In this document: piece by piece, positions 1-9,437 of the stretch
Numbering within the stretch: position 1 is the first letter of the stretch
Layout of the letters: the number at the start of each line of letters is the position of its first letter
Assembly: GCA_002397315.1 (NCBI GenBank)
Contig: DHAE01000020.1
Location: 202,931-266,930, forward strand
DNA length: 64,000 nucleotides
Direction of reading: 5' to 3'
From: Comamonadaceae bacterium UBA4962
GTDB lineage: Bacteria > Pseudomonadota > Gammaproteobacteria > Burkholderiales > Burkholderiaceae_C
Notes under the pieces: model-generated
Databases searched by the model: none
The model's input: only the letters and a program-made list of their open reading frames with translations
Told to the model about the DNA's origin: nothing
Made by a program: the position numbers and the translations under genes

Positions 1-766
1 GGAAGTACCAGAACATGAACTTGTCCACCCAGATGCCGAAGTTGTAGAGGAACCCGATGGCGATCAGGGAGGGGTAGAGCAGTTTGCGCTCGGCGAACTC
101 GAAGGCGATGATGCGGCCGCGCGGGTTGAACTCCCGCACCACGAGCAGCCACATGCCCGCGAGCAGCAGGTAGTTGCCGATCACGAAGCCGGCCAGCAGG
201 CCCTCCAGGCCCCACGGGCGCATCAGCAGCGAGCTGAGCACGACGACGGCGTACGACACGCCGAACAGCCCGACGATCGCCTTGTAGCGCTTCATGCCCG
301 ACAGCAGCACCGTGAGCACCCAGACGTCGCACATGAGCGTGAAGCCCGCGAGCATGAGCATGCGGTAGACGAGGCCCAGGTTCGGCAGCAGCGTGAAGAG
401 CGCCAGCGTGCCGAGCGCCGCGGCGGCCAGGGTGGTCACCAGCATCAGCCCGTGCAGGTTGGGCAGGATCGCGTCCTTGCGCTTCTCGAAGAGCCGGTCG
501 GAGACGAAGCGCGTGAACGCGAGCTGCACCAGCCCGGTGAGGATCAGGCTGCCCGCCACCATGTAGGTGACGGACGTCTGGAACTGTGTGACCAGCACGC
601 CCGGCACGACCACGCTCGCGCTGAAGATACCGATGAGCAGGATGCCCACGATGGAGAACACCCACGGCCCGGAGCCGATGACGCCCGCGTACGCGTAGGC
701 CTGCACGAGGCCCACCAGGGTGTTCTTGCGCAGCATGCGCCGCAGCTCGAATCCGATGCCGGCCAT
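1..766 (-). CDS. pelG: PelG, Pel polysaccharide inner-membrane protein (partial, C-terminus outside window)
   Basis: Polytopic inner-membrane protein of the Pel exopolysaccharide machinery; the family is thought to act with the glycosyltransferase PelF in making the polymer and moving it across the membrane. The frame opens with MAGIGFELRRML at an ATG that overlaps the pelF stop (ATGA). It shows 255 residues and several hydrophobic segments, the first around residues 25-50 (GPWVFSIVGILLIGIF). Known PelG proteins are about 450 residues, so roughly the last 200 lie beyond the left edge. It is the last visible gene of pelABCDEFG, and the overlap suggests translational coupling to pelF. Confidence 0.95.
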   Translation of the reverse strand, partial: MAGIGFELRRMLRKNTLVGLVQAYAYAGVIGSGPWVFSIVGILLIGIFSASVVVPGVLVTQFQTSVTYMVAGSLILTGLVQLAFTRFVSDRLFEKRKDAILPNLHGLMLVTTLAAAALGTLALFTLLPNLGLVYRMLMLAGFTLMCDVWVLTVLLSGMKRYKAIVGLFGVSYAVVVLSSLLMRPWGLEGLLAGFVIGNYLLLAGMWLLVVREFNPRGRIIAFEFAERKLLYPSLIAIGFLYNFGIWVDKFMFWYF

Positions 767-2304
767 CAGCGGGGGCCCTCCGTCTGTGCGAGCGCCCGTT
801 CGTAGACGCGCCGGTAGCGGTCGAACATGAGCGTGTCGGTGTAGTAGCGTTCGACGCGCGCCACGGCGGCGCGGCTCGCGGCATGCCAGGCGGGCGCGTC
901 GTTGATGAGGGAGAGCGAGGCGTCCGCGAGCCGCTGGGGATCGGCGATCGGCACCACCTTGCCCGAGGCGCCGAGCGCGCGGTCTTCTTCGTCCAGCCCC
1001 TCGATGAGCTGGCGGCAGGAGCCCACGTCGGTCGAGACGGCGGGCACGCCGGCGGCGTAGCCTTCCAGCAGCACCAGCGGCAGCGCCTCGCTGATCGACG
1101 AGAGGATGACGAGCCCGATGCGCGGCATCAGGTCCTCCACCTTCTGGAAGCCGAGGAAGCGCACGTTGTTCTCCAGCCCCAGGCTGCGCACGAGGTTCTC
1201 GCACTCCTGCGCGTAGGCGCGGTCTTCCTCGGTGGGGCCGGCGATCCAGCCTTCGGCGTCGGGCCGCTGGTTCACCACCCGGCGCATCGCGCGGATGAAG
1301 GTCTTGATGTCCTTGATGGGCACCACGCGGCCGATCAGGCAGAGGACCGGCGGCACCTCGGCGGGGCGCTGGACGCGCAGCGGCGCGAAGCGCTCGAGCC
1401 GGATGCCGTTGGGGATGTTGAAGGTGCGATCGGGCGCCGCGCCGTCGGCCACCTGCCGCATCCGGTTGGCCTCGTAGAGCGCGATGATCGGGTCGGCCGA
1501 CGCATAGCAGTAGTAGCCCAGCCACTCGAAGAACTGGATCCACATCTGGCGGAAGTACGACAGCTCGGTCGGGTCGCGCTGGAAGATGTTGCGGTTGTCG
1601 CGGATCCACTCGCTCTTGAAGAGGTCGATCTTGCGTTCCTTCGTGTAGATGCCGTGCTCCGAGAGGATGAGCGGCACCCCGCGCATCTGCCGCGCCAGGC
1701 CGCCCAGGTAGCCCGCGTAGCCGGTGGAGGCGCTGTGCACCGCGCGCACGCGCGGCATGCTGCGGGCCACGCGCGCCAGCATCCAGAGCGGCTGGTACAT
1801 GATGCGCACGGTCCAGAAGTAGTCCACGAACGACGGGTCGGTGCAGTGCTCGCGGTAGCTCTGGCAGATGATCTCCCAGGCGCGCTCGCTGTAGAGGAAG
1901 TCTTCCAGCGGCAGTCGGCCGCCGGGCTGCATCTCCAGGCTGATGCGCTGGAAGGCGGCGATCGCCTCGGGGCTGCGGTGGCCCAGCCGGAACGAATCGA
2001 CCAGCGTGCGCACCATCTCGAGCGCGTCGCGGTCGCCCTTGCGGCCTGCGGGCATCTGGCGCACGCCGAGGTGCTCGTAGAGGTAGTGCTCCTCGAAATG
2101 CACCACGTTGGGCGGCAGCTCGTACTTGAAGCCCGCGTAGTCCTCGCGCCGGCTGCCCAGGAAGACGATGGCGAAGCGGTACTCGGGGTAGGCCCGGATG
2201 ATCTGGTTGATCCAGCTCGACACGCCGCCGCTCACGTAGGGGAAGGTGCCCTCGAGCAGCAGGGCGATGTCGGCTTCCTGGGCCTGGGGATGGACGTCGC
2301 TCAT
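766..2304 (-). CDS. pelF: PelF, GT4-family Pel glycosyltransferase
   Basis: Cytosolic glycosyltransferase that polymerises the Pel backbone from UDP-sugars. The 512-residue protein begins MSDVHPQAQEAD. It has a GT-B layout: an N-terminal domain starting LLLEGTFPYVSGGVSSW (residues about 15-31) and a C-terminal nucleotide-binding domain with LIGRVVPIKDIKTFI. The GT4 E-x7-E pair is E406 and E414 in SEALPLVLLEG. The start overlaps the pelE stop (ATGA) and the end overlaps the pelG start in the same way, so pelE-F-G look translationally coupled. A longer open frame upstream of this ATG runs through pelE in another frame and is not coding. Confidence 0.97.
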   Translation of the reverse strand: MSDVHPQAQEADIALLLEGTFPYVSGGVSSWINQIIRAYPEYRFAIVFLGSRREDYAGFKYELPPNVVHFEEHYLYEHLGVRQMPAGRKGDRDALEMVRTLVDSFRLGHRSPEAIAAFQRISLEMQPGGRLPLEDFLYSERAWEIICQSYREHCTDPSFVDYFWTVRIMYQPLWMLARVARSMPRVRAVHSASTGYAGYLGGLARQMRGVPLILSEHGIYTKERKIDLFKSEWIRDNRNIFQRDPTELSYFRQMWIQFFEWLGYYCYASADPIIALYEANRMRQVADGAAPDRTFNIPNGIRLERFAPLRVQRPAEVPPVLCLIGRVVPIKDIKTFIRAMRRVVNQRPDAEGWIAGPTEEDRAYAQECENLVRSLGLENNVRFLGFQKVEDLMPRIGLVILSSISEALPLVLLEGYAAGVPAVSTDVGSCRQLIEGLDEEDRALGASGKVVPIADPQRLADASLSLINDAPAWHAASRAAVARVERYYTDTLMFDRYRRVYERALAQTEGPR

Positions 2305-3314
2305 CGGGCGTTCCAGTAGTCGAGCACGGGGCGCAGGCGCGGCAGGGCGCGCCACTGGCCGAGTTCCTGCAGCAGCGCGCGCGCCTGGGCGTAATCGCGG
2401 CGCTCGAAGCTCAGTTCGGCCTGGTAGGGCAGCACGCGCGTGGCGGGCAGGCCCAGTGCGCGGGCGCGTGCGTAGGCTTCGCCGGCTTCGGCGGACAGGC
2501 CCTGGGCGTGCAGCAGCCGGCCCCGCCGCAAGTTGAGCTGCGCGTTGCCCGGCGACTGCCCCAGCACCATGTCGCAGTAGCGCAGCGATTCGTGGATGGC
2601 ATGGGTGCGCAGGTCGCCCTGCACGAGTTCCTGGTAGACCAGCTCCCAGTAGAGGTCGGAGAGCCGGTGCGCGGCTTCGAGCGTCTGCGGCCCGGGCGTG
2701 GCGCCTTCTTCGGCCTCGGCGCGGCGCAGCGCGTCCAGTTCGCTGTCGATGGTGCGGTTGATGCGCTTTTCCAGCGTGTCGAGCATGCCGTAGGCGAGCA
2801 GCCGCAAATCCTCGCTCGGGTCGCTCAGGATGCTGCGCAGCAGCGGCGAGGCGATGCGGCCCGAGACGTGCTGCAGCGCGACCATGGCGCGCATGCGCGT
2901 CTGCATCGGAGCCTGGGCGTTGCCCAGGAAGGACCGCAGCCCGGCCTGCCGGAAGCTGGCCTGCATGCGCTGGTGCAGGTCGAACTCCGGCAGCTGCAGC
3001 GATTCGAAGTCGTCCTGGCCCAGCGGCGTGCGGTAGAGGCGCAGCACCACCACGGCCACCACCATGCCGACGATGCCGGCGATCGGCACGGCATAGCTGA
3101 ACACCGCCATCAGCGCCATCACCGGCAGCCGCGGGCGGGCCTGCTCGCCCGAGAGCAGCGGCAGCAGGCACAGCGCGAGCACCGCGCAGGCGAGCGCATG
3201 CACGACGAGGTAGCTCACCAGCGCCGCGTCGGAGCGCCCCTGCAGCATCAGGGGGCCGCTCCACGCGCCGAGTTCGAGCAGGAAGGCGGTGATGCCGAGC
3301 TTCACGTTAAGCAT
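2301..3314 (-). CDS. pelE: PelE, inner-membrane TPR-containing Pel protein
   Basis: Inner-membrane component of the Pel synthase complex. The 337-residue protein has hydrophobic segments in its first third (residues about 7-20, 34-55 and 65-95, including VAVVVLRLY). A mostly helical cytosolic part follows, with TPR-like stretches near the end (AQLNLRRGRLLHAQGL and SFERRDYAQARALLQEL). The known family model is that PelE helps PelD and PelG engage PelF. The ATG at 3314 overlaps the pelD stop by 8 bases and the TGA overlaps the pelF start by 4. Order and size fit other pel clusters. Confidence 0.93.
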   Translation of the reverse strand: MLNVKLGITAFLLELGAWSGPLMLQGRSDAALVSYLVVHALACAVLALCLLPLLSGEQARPRLPVMALMAVFSYAVPIAGIVGMVVAVVVLRLYRTPLGQDDFESLQLPEFDLHQRMQASFRQAGLRSFLGNAQAPMQTRMRAMVALQHVSGRIASPLLRSILSDPSEDLRLLAYGMLDTLEKRINRTIDSELDALRRAEAEEGATPGPQTLEAAHRLSDLYWELVYQELVQGDLRTHAIHESLRYCDMVLGQSPGNAQLNLRRGRLLHAQGLSAEAGEAYARARALGLPATRVLPYQAELSFERRDYAQARALLQELGQWRALPRLRPVLDYWNAR

Positions 3315-4743
3315 GGGCCATCCTGTGCAGTCGCTCCAGCACCGCGAGGGGCTCGCCGTCCAGCGGCACCACGTGCGGGAAGATGCCGGCCTCGGCGAGC
3401 GGCTGGCCGTTTTTCTGCTGCGCCCAGCCCTCCAGCCGGTTGATGTAGCCCTCCGCCGTGGCCTGGTCGCCCAGGGGCATGAGCATGGCCAGCACCTGGC
3501 GCTCCGGCCCCGCGATCAGCCAGCTCTCGTCGAGTTCGCGCTTGAGCCGCTCGATCTGCGACGGCAGGCCGCGCTCGATGGCGCGGGGCAGGAATTCGAG
3601 CGCCACGATGATGCTGGGCACCCGCGTGGTATCGCGCATGTGCGCCAGGCGCTGCGCCTCGAACGCGAAATCCGCGGGGCAGTCCGGAATGCGCTCGACG
3701 AGCGGCCTCGCCAGCGTCTGCATGGCGAGCCCGTCGGTGTAGTAGCCCAGCAGCAGGTTGATGGTCTGCAGGTTTTCGTCCTGCAGGGAGAAGAACGGCA
3801 TGTCCTCGATCACCAGCAGGCCGTAGATCTCGCCGCCCAGGTCCAGCAGCGGCGCCACCGCGAGGTAGCGGGTCTGCTGCTGGTGCGTGAGCAACTGGCT
3901 GATGTGGCAGAGCTTGCGGGTCTCCAGGGCCTGCAGCACCAGCGGATCGCGCGTGTCGAGCGGATCGGTGCCGCTGCCGATGCGCGCCACCGGTTCGGCT
4001 TCGGCATGGTCGTCGGTGGCGGCATGCAGCGCGGCCGATTCGAGCTGGCAGTACTGCGCCAGCAGGCGCAGCAGGGTCTGCGCGCCCTGCGCCGGATCCT
4101 GCTCCTGCGCGTCCACGCTCTGCAGCGTGGCGAGCGCGTCGCGCATGGACATGGGGCGGCCGATGAGTTCCTGTTCCAGCCGGTCGTGCGACAGGCGCAG
4201 CAGGTAGTACTGCCGCACCAGGTGCTCCAGGCGCTGGTCGAGGTAGAGCTGCACGTTCTCGGCGCGCCGGGTGCGTGCCTGCCACAGGCTGGAGAATTCA
4301 CCCACGATGAGCACGAGAATCAGCCCGCCCAGGAAGAAGAGCTGCGGGAAGCGGTCGTAGTGGCCGACATTGGCCAGCAGCCACCCGGCGAGCAGCACCA
4401 CCGCGCCGCCCAGCCCCGCGAGCGGGCCGTAGCGCAGCGCCACGATCACCGGCGCGAACCACGCCCAGGGAAAGTCGCCTTCGCTCCAGATCGGATCCTG
4501 CGGATGCAGCAGCAGGCCGAGCGCGATCGCCAGCCCGGGCAGCAGCAGCGTCTCCAGCAGCATGACGGCCGGCCGCGTGTCGGTGGCGGCGAGCTTGCCC
4601 AGCAATTGCTCCGGCAGCGGCCGCAGGCCCGCGCGGCCTTTCGCAGGCGCGGGCGTGGGTGCGGCGCCGACCGCGCGGCGGCGGCCGGCGGCCGGATGGG
4701 GCGGGGGGGATTTCTCCGGCGGCATGGCGGCGTCAGCGGGCAC
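3307..4743 (-). CDS. pelD: PelD, c-di-GMP-receptor inner-membrane protein of the Pel system
   Basis: Regulatory receptor that activates Pel synthesis on binding cyclic-di-GMP. The 478-residue protein has a Pro/Arg-rich N-terminal tail, transmembrane segments at about residues 60-85 and 95-150 (GGLILVLIVGEFSS), a helical linker, a GAF-like domain (PLLDLGGEIYGLLVIED) and a degenerate GGDEF-like domain. RELD at residues about 402-405 fits the RxxD inhibitory-site motif that binds c-di-GMP in PelD, so allosteric control probably persists. The active-site GGDEF sequence is absent, as is usual for PelD. The start overlaps the pelC end by 11 bases. Confidence 0.95.
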   Translation of the reverse strand: MPADAAMPPEKSPPPHPAAGRRRAVGAAPTPAPAKGRAGLRPLPEQLLGKLAATDTRPAVMLLETLLLPGLAIALGLLLHPQDPIWSEGDFPWAWFAPVIVALRYGPLAGLGGAVVLLAGWLLANVGHYDRFPQLFFLGGLILVLIVGEFSSLWQARTRRAENVQLYLDQRLEHLVRQYYLLRLSHDRLEQELIGRPMSMRDALATLQSVDAQEQDPAQGAQTLLRLLAQYCQLESAALHAATDDHAEAEPVARIGSGTDPLDTRDPLVLQALETRKLCHISQLLTHQQQTRYLAVAPLLDLGGEIYGLLVIEDMPFFSLQDENLQTINLLLGYYTDGLAMQTLARPLVERIPDCPADFAFEAQRLAHMRDTTRVPSIIVALEFLPRAIERGLPSQIERLKRELDESWLIAGPERQVLAMLMPLGDQATAEGYINRLEGWAQQKNGQPLAEAGIFPHVVPLDGEPLAVLERLHRMAHA

Positions 4744-5287
4744 CGGACAGGCCGGAGTCCATCAGGCTGCGGATCAGCTTCTGCGCCACGCCCGAGAGGG
4801 ATTCGCGGCTCCAGCCGCTCTTGCCGCCCGTGCCGCTCCAGAGCGTGTCGCCCGTCGCCACGTCGATGATCTGCAGCGTGACGCCGGCCGCGGGTTCGCC
4901 GTCCACGCCGACCTTGTAGCGCCATTCGTCCACCGCGCCGGCGAGCGCGTACTTGGCCTGCTTCTCGCGGGCCCAGGCGAGGACTTCCTCCTGGCGCTTG
5001 GCGTCGCCCGCGTCGAAGAGGGCTTCCTGCTGCGCGCCGCCGGGGTAGCGCTGCACGCGGCCCACGCCGCGGGCCTGGAGCAGGGCGAGCGAGATCGCTT
5101 CGGCGCGGTTGCCCGCCAGCGGCGTCTCGGTGTGGTTCGCGAAGGGCAGCACCACCCAGGTGGCGTCGCGCTCGAGCGGCGGGGGCGTGCCGCGGTCGAT
5201 GGTGGAGCACGCCGCGAGCAGCACCAGGATCAGGCCTCCGGCGGCGCCGGTACGCAGGCGTTGCAGCAGGGAGCGTGGATGTTGCAT
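4733..5287 (-). CDS. pelC: PelC, outer-membrane-associated lipoprotein of Pel export
   Basis: Periplasmic lipoprotein; in the known system it forms a ring that funnels Pel towards the PelB pore. I chose the ATG at 5287 (MQHPRSLLQRL) because AAAGGA lies just upstream and a lipoprotein signal follows at once (LILVLLAACS, lipobox Cys near residue 29). An earlier in-frame ATG at 5338 would add 17 residues in front of the signal. The mature protein is 184 residues long with the precursor and contains the family-like stretch TWVVLPFANHTETPLAG. It overlaps pelD by 11 bases and follows pelB after 58 bases. Confidence 0.92.
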   Translation of the reverse strand: MQHPRSLLQRLRTGAAGGLILVLLAACSTIDRGTPPPLERDATWVVLPFANHTETPLAGNRAEAISLALLQARGVGRVQRYPGGAQQEALFDAGDAKRQEEVLAWAREKQAKYALAGAVDEWRYKVGVDGEPAAGVTLQIIDVATGDTLWSGTGGKSGWSRESLSGVAQKLIRSLMDSGLSGAR

Positions 5288-5345
5288 GGGGGAGTCCTTT
5301 CTTCCTTGGAGAAACGGTTCGGGGTTCGATGGATGCATGGGAATG

Positions 5346-8300
5346 TCAGAAGTGCAGCCGGTAGCTGAAGGCCAGATTGCGGTTGAGGCCCTGCTGCAGT
5401 TGCAGCCCGGACTTGCTCATCCCCCACGTCAGGCCCAGGTGGTCGCCGCCGATCACGCTGCCGGCCACGCCCACGCGCAGCTCGTAGCCCGGCCCCAGGC
5501 GGCTGTGCCAGGTGCGGCTCGCGCTGGCGTAGGGCCGCAGCGTGCGCGAATACTCTTCCTCGTAGCGCATGTTGGTGGACACCTGCAGGCCGTAATAGCT
5601 GAAGCTGTCGGGCAGGAAGTAATCCGGCCCCGGCTCGATGCCGGGCAGCAGGTAGCGGCGGAACTCCTGGTCGCGCGGCGAGAGCGAGAAGATGTCGTTG
5701 CGCAAGAAATCGTGGCGCGACCAGAACACCCCGAACTCCAGCAGCGGCGCCTCCTGCCGGTAGGTGTGGGTGTAGCTCAGCGTGGTGTGGCGGCCGCTGC
5801 CCAGGCCCGTGCCGGTCTGCAGGCGGTAGCGTTCGTTCGCGTATTCGATGGAGAAGCGGTCCAGGCGCGTGGCCTGGTAGCGCACGCTCGCACCCGCGCG
5901 GTCCTTCATGCCCGCGATGCGCAGCGCCAGGCTCTCCTGGCTGGGCAGCTGGAAGCCGAGTTCCATGCGCAGCGTGAGGCGGTTGTCGATGCGCTGCTCG
6001 TGCTCGATCTGCACGGGCGTATAGGCCTGGAAGCTCACGCGGCGGCCGGCGCGCAGCGTGGTCTCGCCGTCCGGGTGGCGCCAGTGCAGGCGGGCGTCGA
6101 ACACGCTTTCGTCGGGCGGGTTCACCACCACCAGCGGGTCGCTGGAGCGGCGGCGGATGCTGGCGAATTCCAGGTCGAGCGCCAGCCGCGGGTTGAAGGC
6201 GATGTGGAAGCGGCTGCCGCCCTCGACCTCGTCCAGGCCGCCCAGTTGCTGGATCTTGCCGTAGCCACCGGCATGGTCGCTGAAGGCCAGCAGGCTTTCT
6301 GTGAGCTGCAGCTGCAGGGGTTCGTCTTCGCGCTGCTCGCCCTGCGCCTCGAAGGCCGCGCTCTGCGCGAGCCGCACGTCGTCCACCGCGCGGGCGGCAT
6401 TCACGCGGTCGTAGCGCGGCAGGCGCTCGTCGAACTGCTCCAGCAACTGGCCCGTGGCGGCCTTGTCGTCCTCGGCCAGCGCCACCGTGATCTCCGCCCA
6501 GAGCGGCCGGTTGGTGCGCGTGCCCCGGGCGCGCGCGTACTGCTGCCAGAGGTAGCCGCGCTCGGCGGTGTATTCGCCGGCATCCTGCAGCCAGCCGATG
6601 GCGGTTTCGGCCGCCGCGTTGGACATGCGGCCGCGGTCGTCCGTGTCCATGCGCAGCAGCTCGCGCAGCACGTCCAGCGCCGGGTCGCCGGGCCGCTGCG
6701 TGAGCATGAGGCGGGCGCGCGCGACGCGGCGGGTCGTGTCCAGCCCTTCCTCGGTGAGCCAGCGGGCGCGCGCCTGCTGCGGCGTGAGCCGCTGACCCTG
6801 GCCGCCCTGGCGCGCGGCATGCCATTCGCGCGACAGCAGTTCGCGGCGCAGGCGCCAGGAGCGGTCGGTCTGCTGGTTCTGGTCCAGCGCGTCCGCGTAG
6901 TTCATGAGCCACAGGAAATCGTCCTGGTGCTGCGCCACGCGCGGCGTGAGGTAGCGCTCCAGCGCCACCTGCGGCAGCGAGAGCGCCTGGTAGGCGGCCG
7001 CGAGCGCGTCCTTCACGTCCTCGTCGCGCGCCCAGTTCCGCTCCTGCGTCGTCAGCAGGGTGCGCAGCGAGACGGCATCGTTGCTGTCGATGAACAGCCA
7101 GATCAGCGCCTGCCGCATCTCGGACGAATCCGGGCTGGTGCGCAGGCCGTCCTCGTAATAGCGCCGCGCACGCGCGAGGTCGCCTTGGCTCTGGTAGTAG
7201 CCTCCCGCCAGGCGCAGGAATTCGGGGATTTCGCGCAGCGCGGCCACGGACTGCTTCGTCTCCTGCGAGCCGCTGTCCAGCTTGCGCATCAGCGCGCCCA
7301 TCGCCTCCCACTGGTTGCGGCTGGAATAGACCGAGAGCGCATCCACGAGGTAGCGCGGATCGCCGAATTTCTCCCAGGCGAGCGCCGACACCTTGGCGCC
7401 CTCGATCGGCTGATCGGCCATCAGCAGGCGGATCAGCGCGTCGTAGTCGGAACGGTCGTGGTCCTTCGCGCCCACCAGGGCGCGGTAGGCCTGCAGGGCC
7501 AGGGCCTGCCGCTGCCGGCTCTCGGCGAGCTGGCCCGTCAGGCGCCAGAAATCGATGGCGGTGGCCTCCGAAGGGGCCTGCCGCTGCTGGGCGGCCTCCA
7601 GCCAGCCCAGGCCTTCGTCGGGCCGGTCGTGCGTGAGCGCCAGCACCGCCGCGCGCATGGCGCGCTCGGGGGTGAGTTGCTTCGGATCGGCCAGCAGCCG
7701 GCGCCACGTGTCCAGCGCCAGCGTGGGCTGTCCCGCGCGCTCGGCCAGCTGGGCCAGGAGTTCCACCGTCTCGGGTGTCCTGGCGTGCTGGCGCAGGTAG
7801 TCGATCGCCGGCTGCGGTTCGCCGATGCGCTCGTAGGCCGCCACCAGCTGGCGGATCAGCGCGACATCGTCGGGCCGCTGGCGCAGCTGGAAGCGGATGC
7901 CCTGCACCAGCGCGGTGTCGTCGAACTGCCCCGGAGCGATCCGCAGCACGGCCTGCCAGGCGGCTTCCTTCTGCGTGCGCTGGGCCACCACCAGCCAGTT
8001 CTGCAGCGCCACGCCGGGCCGCTGCGACCATTCCGACACCTGGGCGAGCCGCTCGCGCCAGGCCATGTCGTCCGGGCGGGCCTGCACCGCGGCGTGCGCG
8101 ATCAGCCAGGCGTCGTCGAGCTTGCGGTTTTCCAGGAAGACCTCGTACGCGATGCCGTAGATCTTCTCGTCGTAGGGCAGCAGGTGCGCGGGCATGGGCA
8201 CCGGGGGGGCGGCCACGGCGGGGGCCGGGGCGGGCGCCGGTGCCGGACGCGCCGCGCCGGGTGACACGGGTGCGGGTGCGGATGCGGGAGCAGGATCGGG

Positions 8301-9437
8301 CGCGGGGCCCGCCGTGCGGTGGAATCCCCACGCAGGCGCCGTCCCGGCAACGGCCGGGGGTTGCACGGAGAAGAGGGGCGGGCGCAGCAGGTGGGCGCCG
8401 TCGTCGTAGCGCGCCGCGGTGGGAGGAGCGGGGGCGGGTTCCGGCGTGGATGCGGCCGCCGGCGCCGCGGCGCCATGCCAGGCCATGGGCCGCAGCAACG
8501 TCCCCACGGGCGACGGGGCTGCCGCCAGCACGGTGGCGCTGTCCTGCCGCTGGTGCAGCCACGAAATGCGCAGCAACTGGCGGACGTAGCGGTCGGCCAC
8601 GGCGGGCTTGCCCGCCGCACGTGCCAGCTGCGTGATCATCAGCAGCACCTGCGGGTCCTTCGCGAGCGGGCCGATCTCGCGCTCGGCCATCTCCAGCGCA
8701 TCCACCGGGCGGTTTCCCGACTGCAGCGTGCGCACCGCGGCCAGGTAGAACTCCTTGGCCTTGCCCGCATCGGGCGTGGAGCGGCGCGCCAGCAGGTACA
8801 GCTCGGCGGAGCCGACGTAGTCCGACTGGCCCAGGGCCTCCTTCGCGGCGCGCTCGTACAACTGGGCCGCCTCGCGCGGGTCGGTGGCTTCCTCGGCCAT
8901 CCGGCGGGTCATCGCGGCGCCGAGCACCCTGTCCTGCAGCTCCGCGGCGCGGCGCGTGAGCAGCACGCGGCGCTCCAGTGGCCAGGGCTCCGCCGACAGC
9001 ACGCGCAGTTGCCGCAGCAGGTCTTCGCGCATCGCCTTGCGGTAGGTGGCCTCGCGCTCGGGCGTGCGCTGGTAGTCGGTATAGGAGAGCTCCCAGAGCG
9101 CCCAGAGCGCGTCGCGGTGGATCTGCGGATCGGGCGAATCCAGCGCGGGCTGCAGCGTGGCGCGCGCGTCCGCCATCTGGCCGACGGCGATCTGGCGCTG
9201 GGCGAGCAGCAGCCGCAGCCGGGGGTTGTCCGGGTCGCTGCGCAGCAGGTTGTGCAGATAGGCCACCGAGAGGGCGGAATTCTCGGTTTCGGCCAGGCGT
9301 CGCTCCAGATCCTGGCGCGGATAGAGCAGCCAGAGCCCGCCGCCCACCATGCCGGCGAGCAGCGTGATCAGCCAGGACGGCGCCAGGACGGGGCGCTCAG
9401 CGTGCTGGGCACTGGAGCTGGATTTGCGCAGCAGCAT
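5346..9437 (-). CDS. pelB: PelB, TPR scaffold and outer-membrane porin for Pel export
   Basis: Large outer-membrane export protein. The 1363-residue sequence has a short N-terminal transmembrane helix (about residues 22-40, WLITLLAGMVGGGLWLLYP), then a long alpha-helical repeat region with many TPR-like units to about residue 900. The C-terminal 400 or so residues are rich in aromatic and alternating residues and end in LAFSYRLHF, the terminal Phe being typical of outer-membrane beta barrels. A Pro/Ala-rich low-complexity linker at residues about 320-420 (bases 8190-8490) interrupts the TPR region. It is longer than the roughly 1200-residue Pseudomonas PelB, partly because of that linker. It overlaps the pelA end by 41 bases. 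Confidence 0.95.
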   Translation of the reverse strand: MLLRKSSSSAQHAERPVLAPSWLITLLAGMVGGGLWLLYPRQDLERRLAETENSALSVAYLHNLLRSDPDNPRLRLLLAQRQIAVGQMADARATLQPALDSPDPQIHRDALWALWELSYTDYQRTPEREATYRKAMREDLLRQLRVLSAEPWPLERRVLLTRRAAELQDRVLGAAMTRRMAEEATDPREAAQLYERAAKEALGQSDYVGSAELYLLARRSTPDAGKAKEFYLAAVRTLQSGNRPVDALEMAEREIGPLAKDPQVLLMITQLARAAGKPAVADRYVRQLLRISWLHQRQDSATVLAAAPSPVGTLLRPMAWHGAAAPAAASTPEPAPAPPTAARYDDGAHLLRPPLFSVQPPAVAGTAPAWGFHRTAGPAPDPAPASAPAPVSPGAARPAPAPAPAPAVAAPPVPMPAHLLPYDEKIYGIAYEVFLENRKLDDAWLIAHAAVQARPDDMAWRERLAQVSEWSQRPGVALQNWLVVAQRTQKEAAWQAVLRIAPGQFDDTALVQGIRFQLRQRPDDVALIRQLVAAYERIGEPQPAIDYLRQHARTPETVELLAQLAERAGQPTLALDTWRRLLADPKQLTPERAMRAAVLALTHDRPDEGLGWLEAAQQRQAPSEATAIDFWRLTGQLAESRQRQALALQAYRALVGAKDHDRSDYDALIRLLMADQPIEGAKVSALAWEKFGDPRYLVDALSVYSSRNQWEAMGALMRKLDSGSQETKQSVAALREIPEFLRLAGGYYQSQGDLARARRYYEDGLRTSPDSSEMRQALIWLFIDSNDAVSLRTLLTTQERNWARDEDVKDALAAAYQALSLPQVALERYLTPRVAQHQDDFLWLMNYADALDQNQQTDRSWRLRRELLSREWHAARQGGQGQRLTPQQARARWLTEEGLDTTRRVARARLMLTQRPGDPALDVLRELLRMDTDDRGRMSNAAAETAIGWLQDAGEYTAERGYLWQQYARARGTRTNRPLWAEITVALAEDDKAATGQLLEQFDERLPRYDRVNAARAVDDVRLAQSAAFEAQGEQREDEPLQLQLTESLLAFSDHAGGYGKIQQLGGLDEVEGGSRFHIAFNPRLALDLEFASIRRRSSDPLVVVNPPDESVFDARLHWRHPDGETTLRAGRRVSFQAYTPVQIEHEQRIDNRLTLRMELGFQLPSQESLALRIAGMKDRAGASVRYQATRLDRFSIEYANERYRLQTGTGLGSGRHTTLSYTHTYRQEAPLLEFGVFWSRHDFLRNDIFSLSPRDQEFRRYLLPGIEPGPDYFLPDSFSYYGLQVSTNMRYEEEYSRTLRPYASASRTWHSRLGPGYELRVGVAGSVIGGDHLGLTWGMSKSGLQLQQGLNRNLAFSYRLHF

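Noticed and set aside
4590..4625. CAATTGCTCC in pelD resembles the 3-prime end of the riboswitch-like element
   Set aside because: It lies inside coding sequence, without the GTAGAAGCGTTCAG segment or a pairing partner; a chance match.
5109..8264. Very long plus-strand open frame of over 1000 codons opposite pelB
   Set aside because: It lies opposite a well-supported gene, its translation is His/Gln/Arg/Ala/Val-rich low-complexity sequence typical of antisense frames in GC-rich DNA, and it shows no domain.
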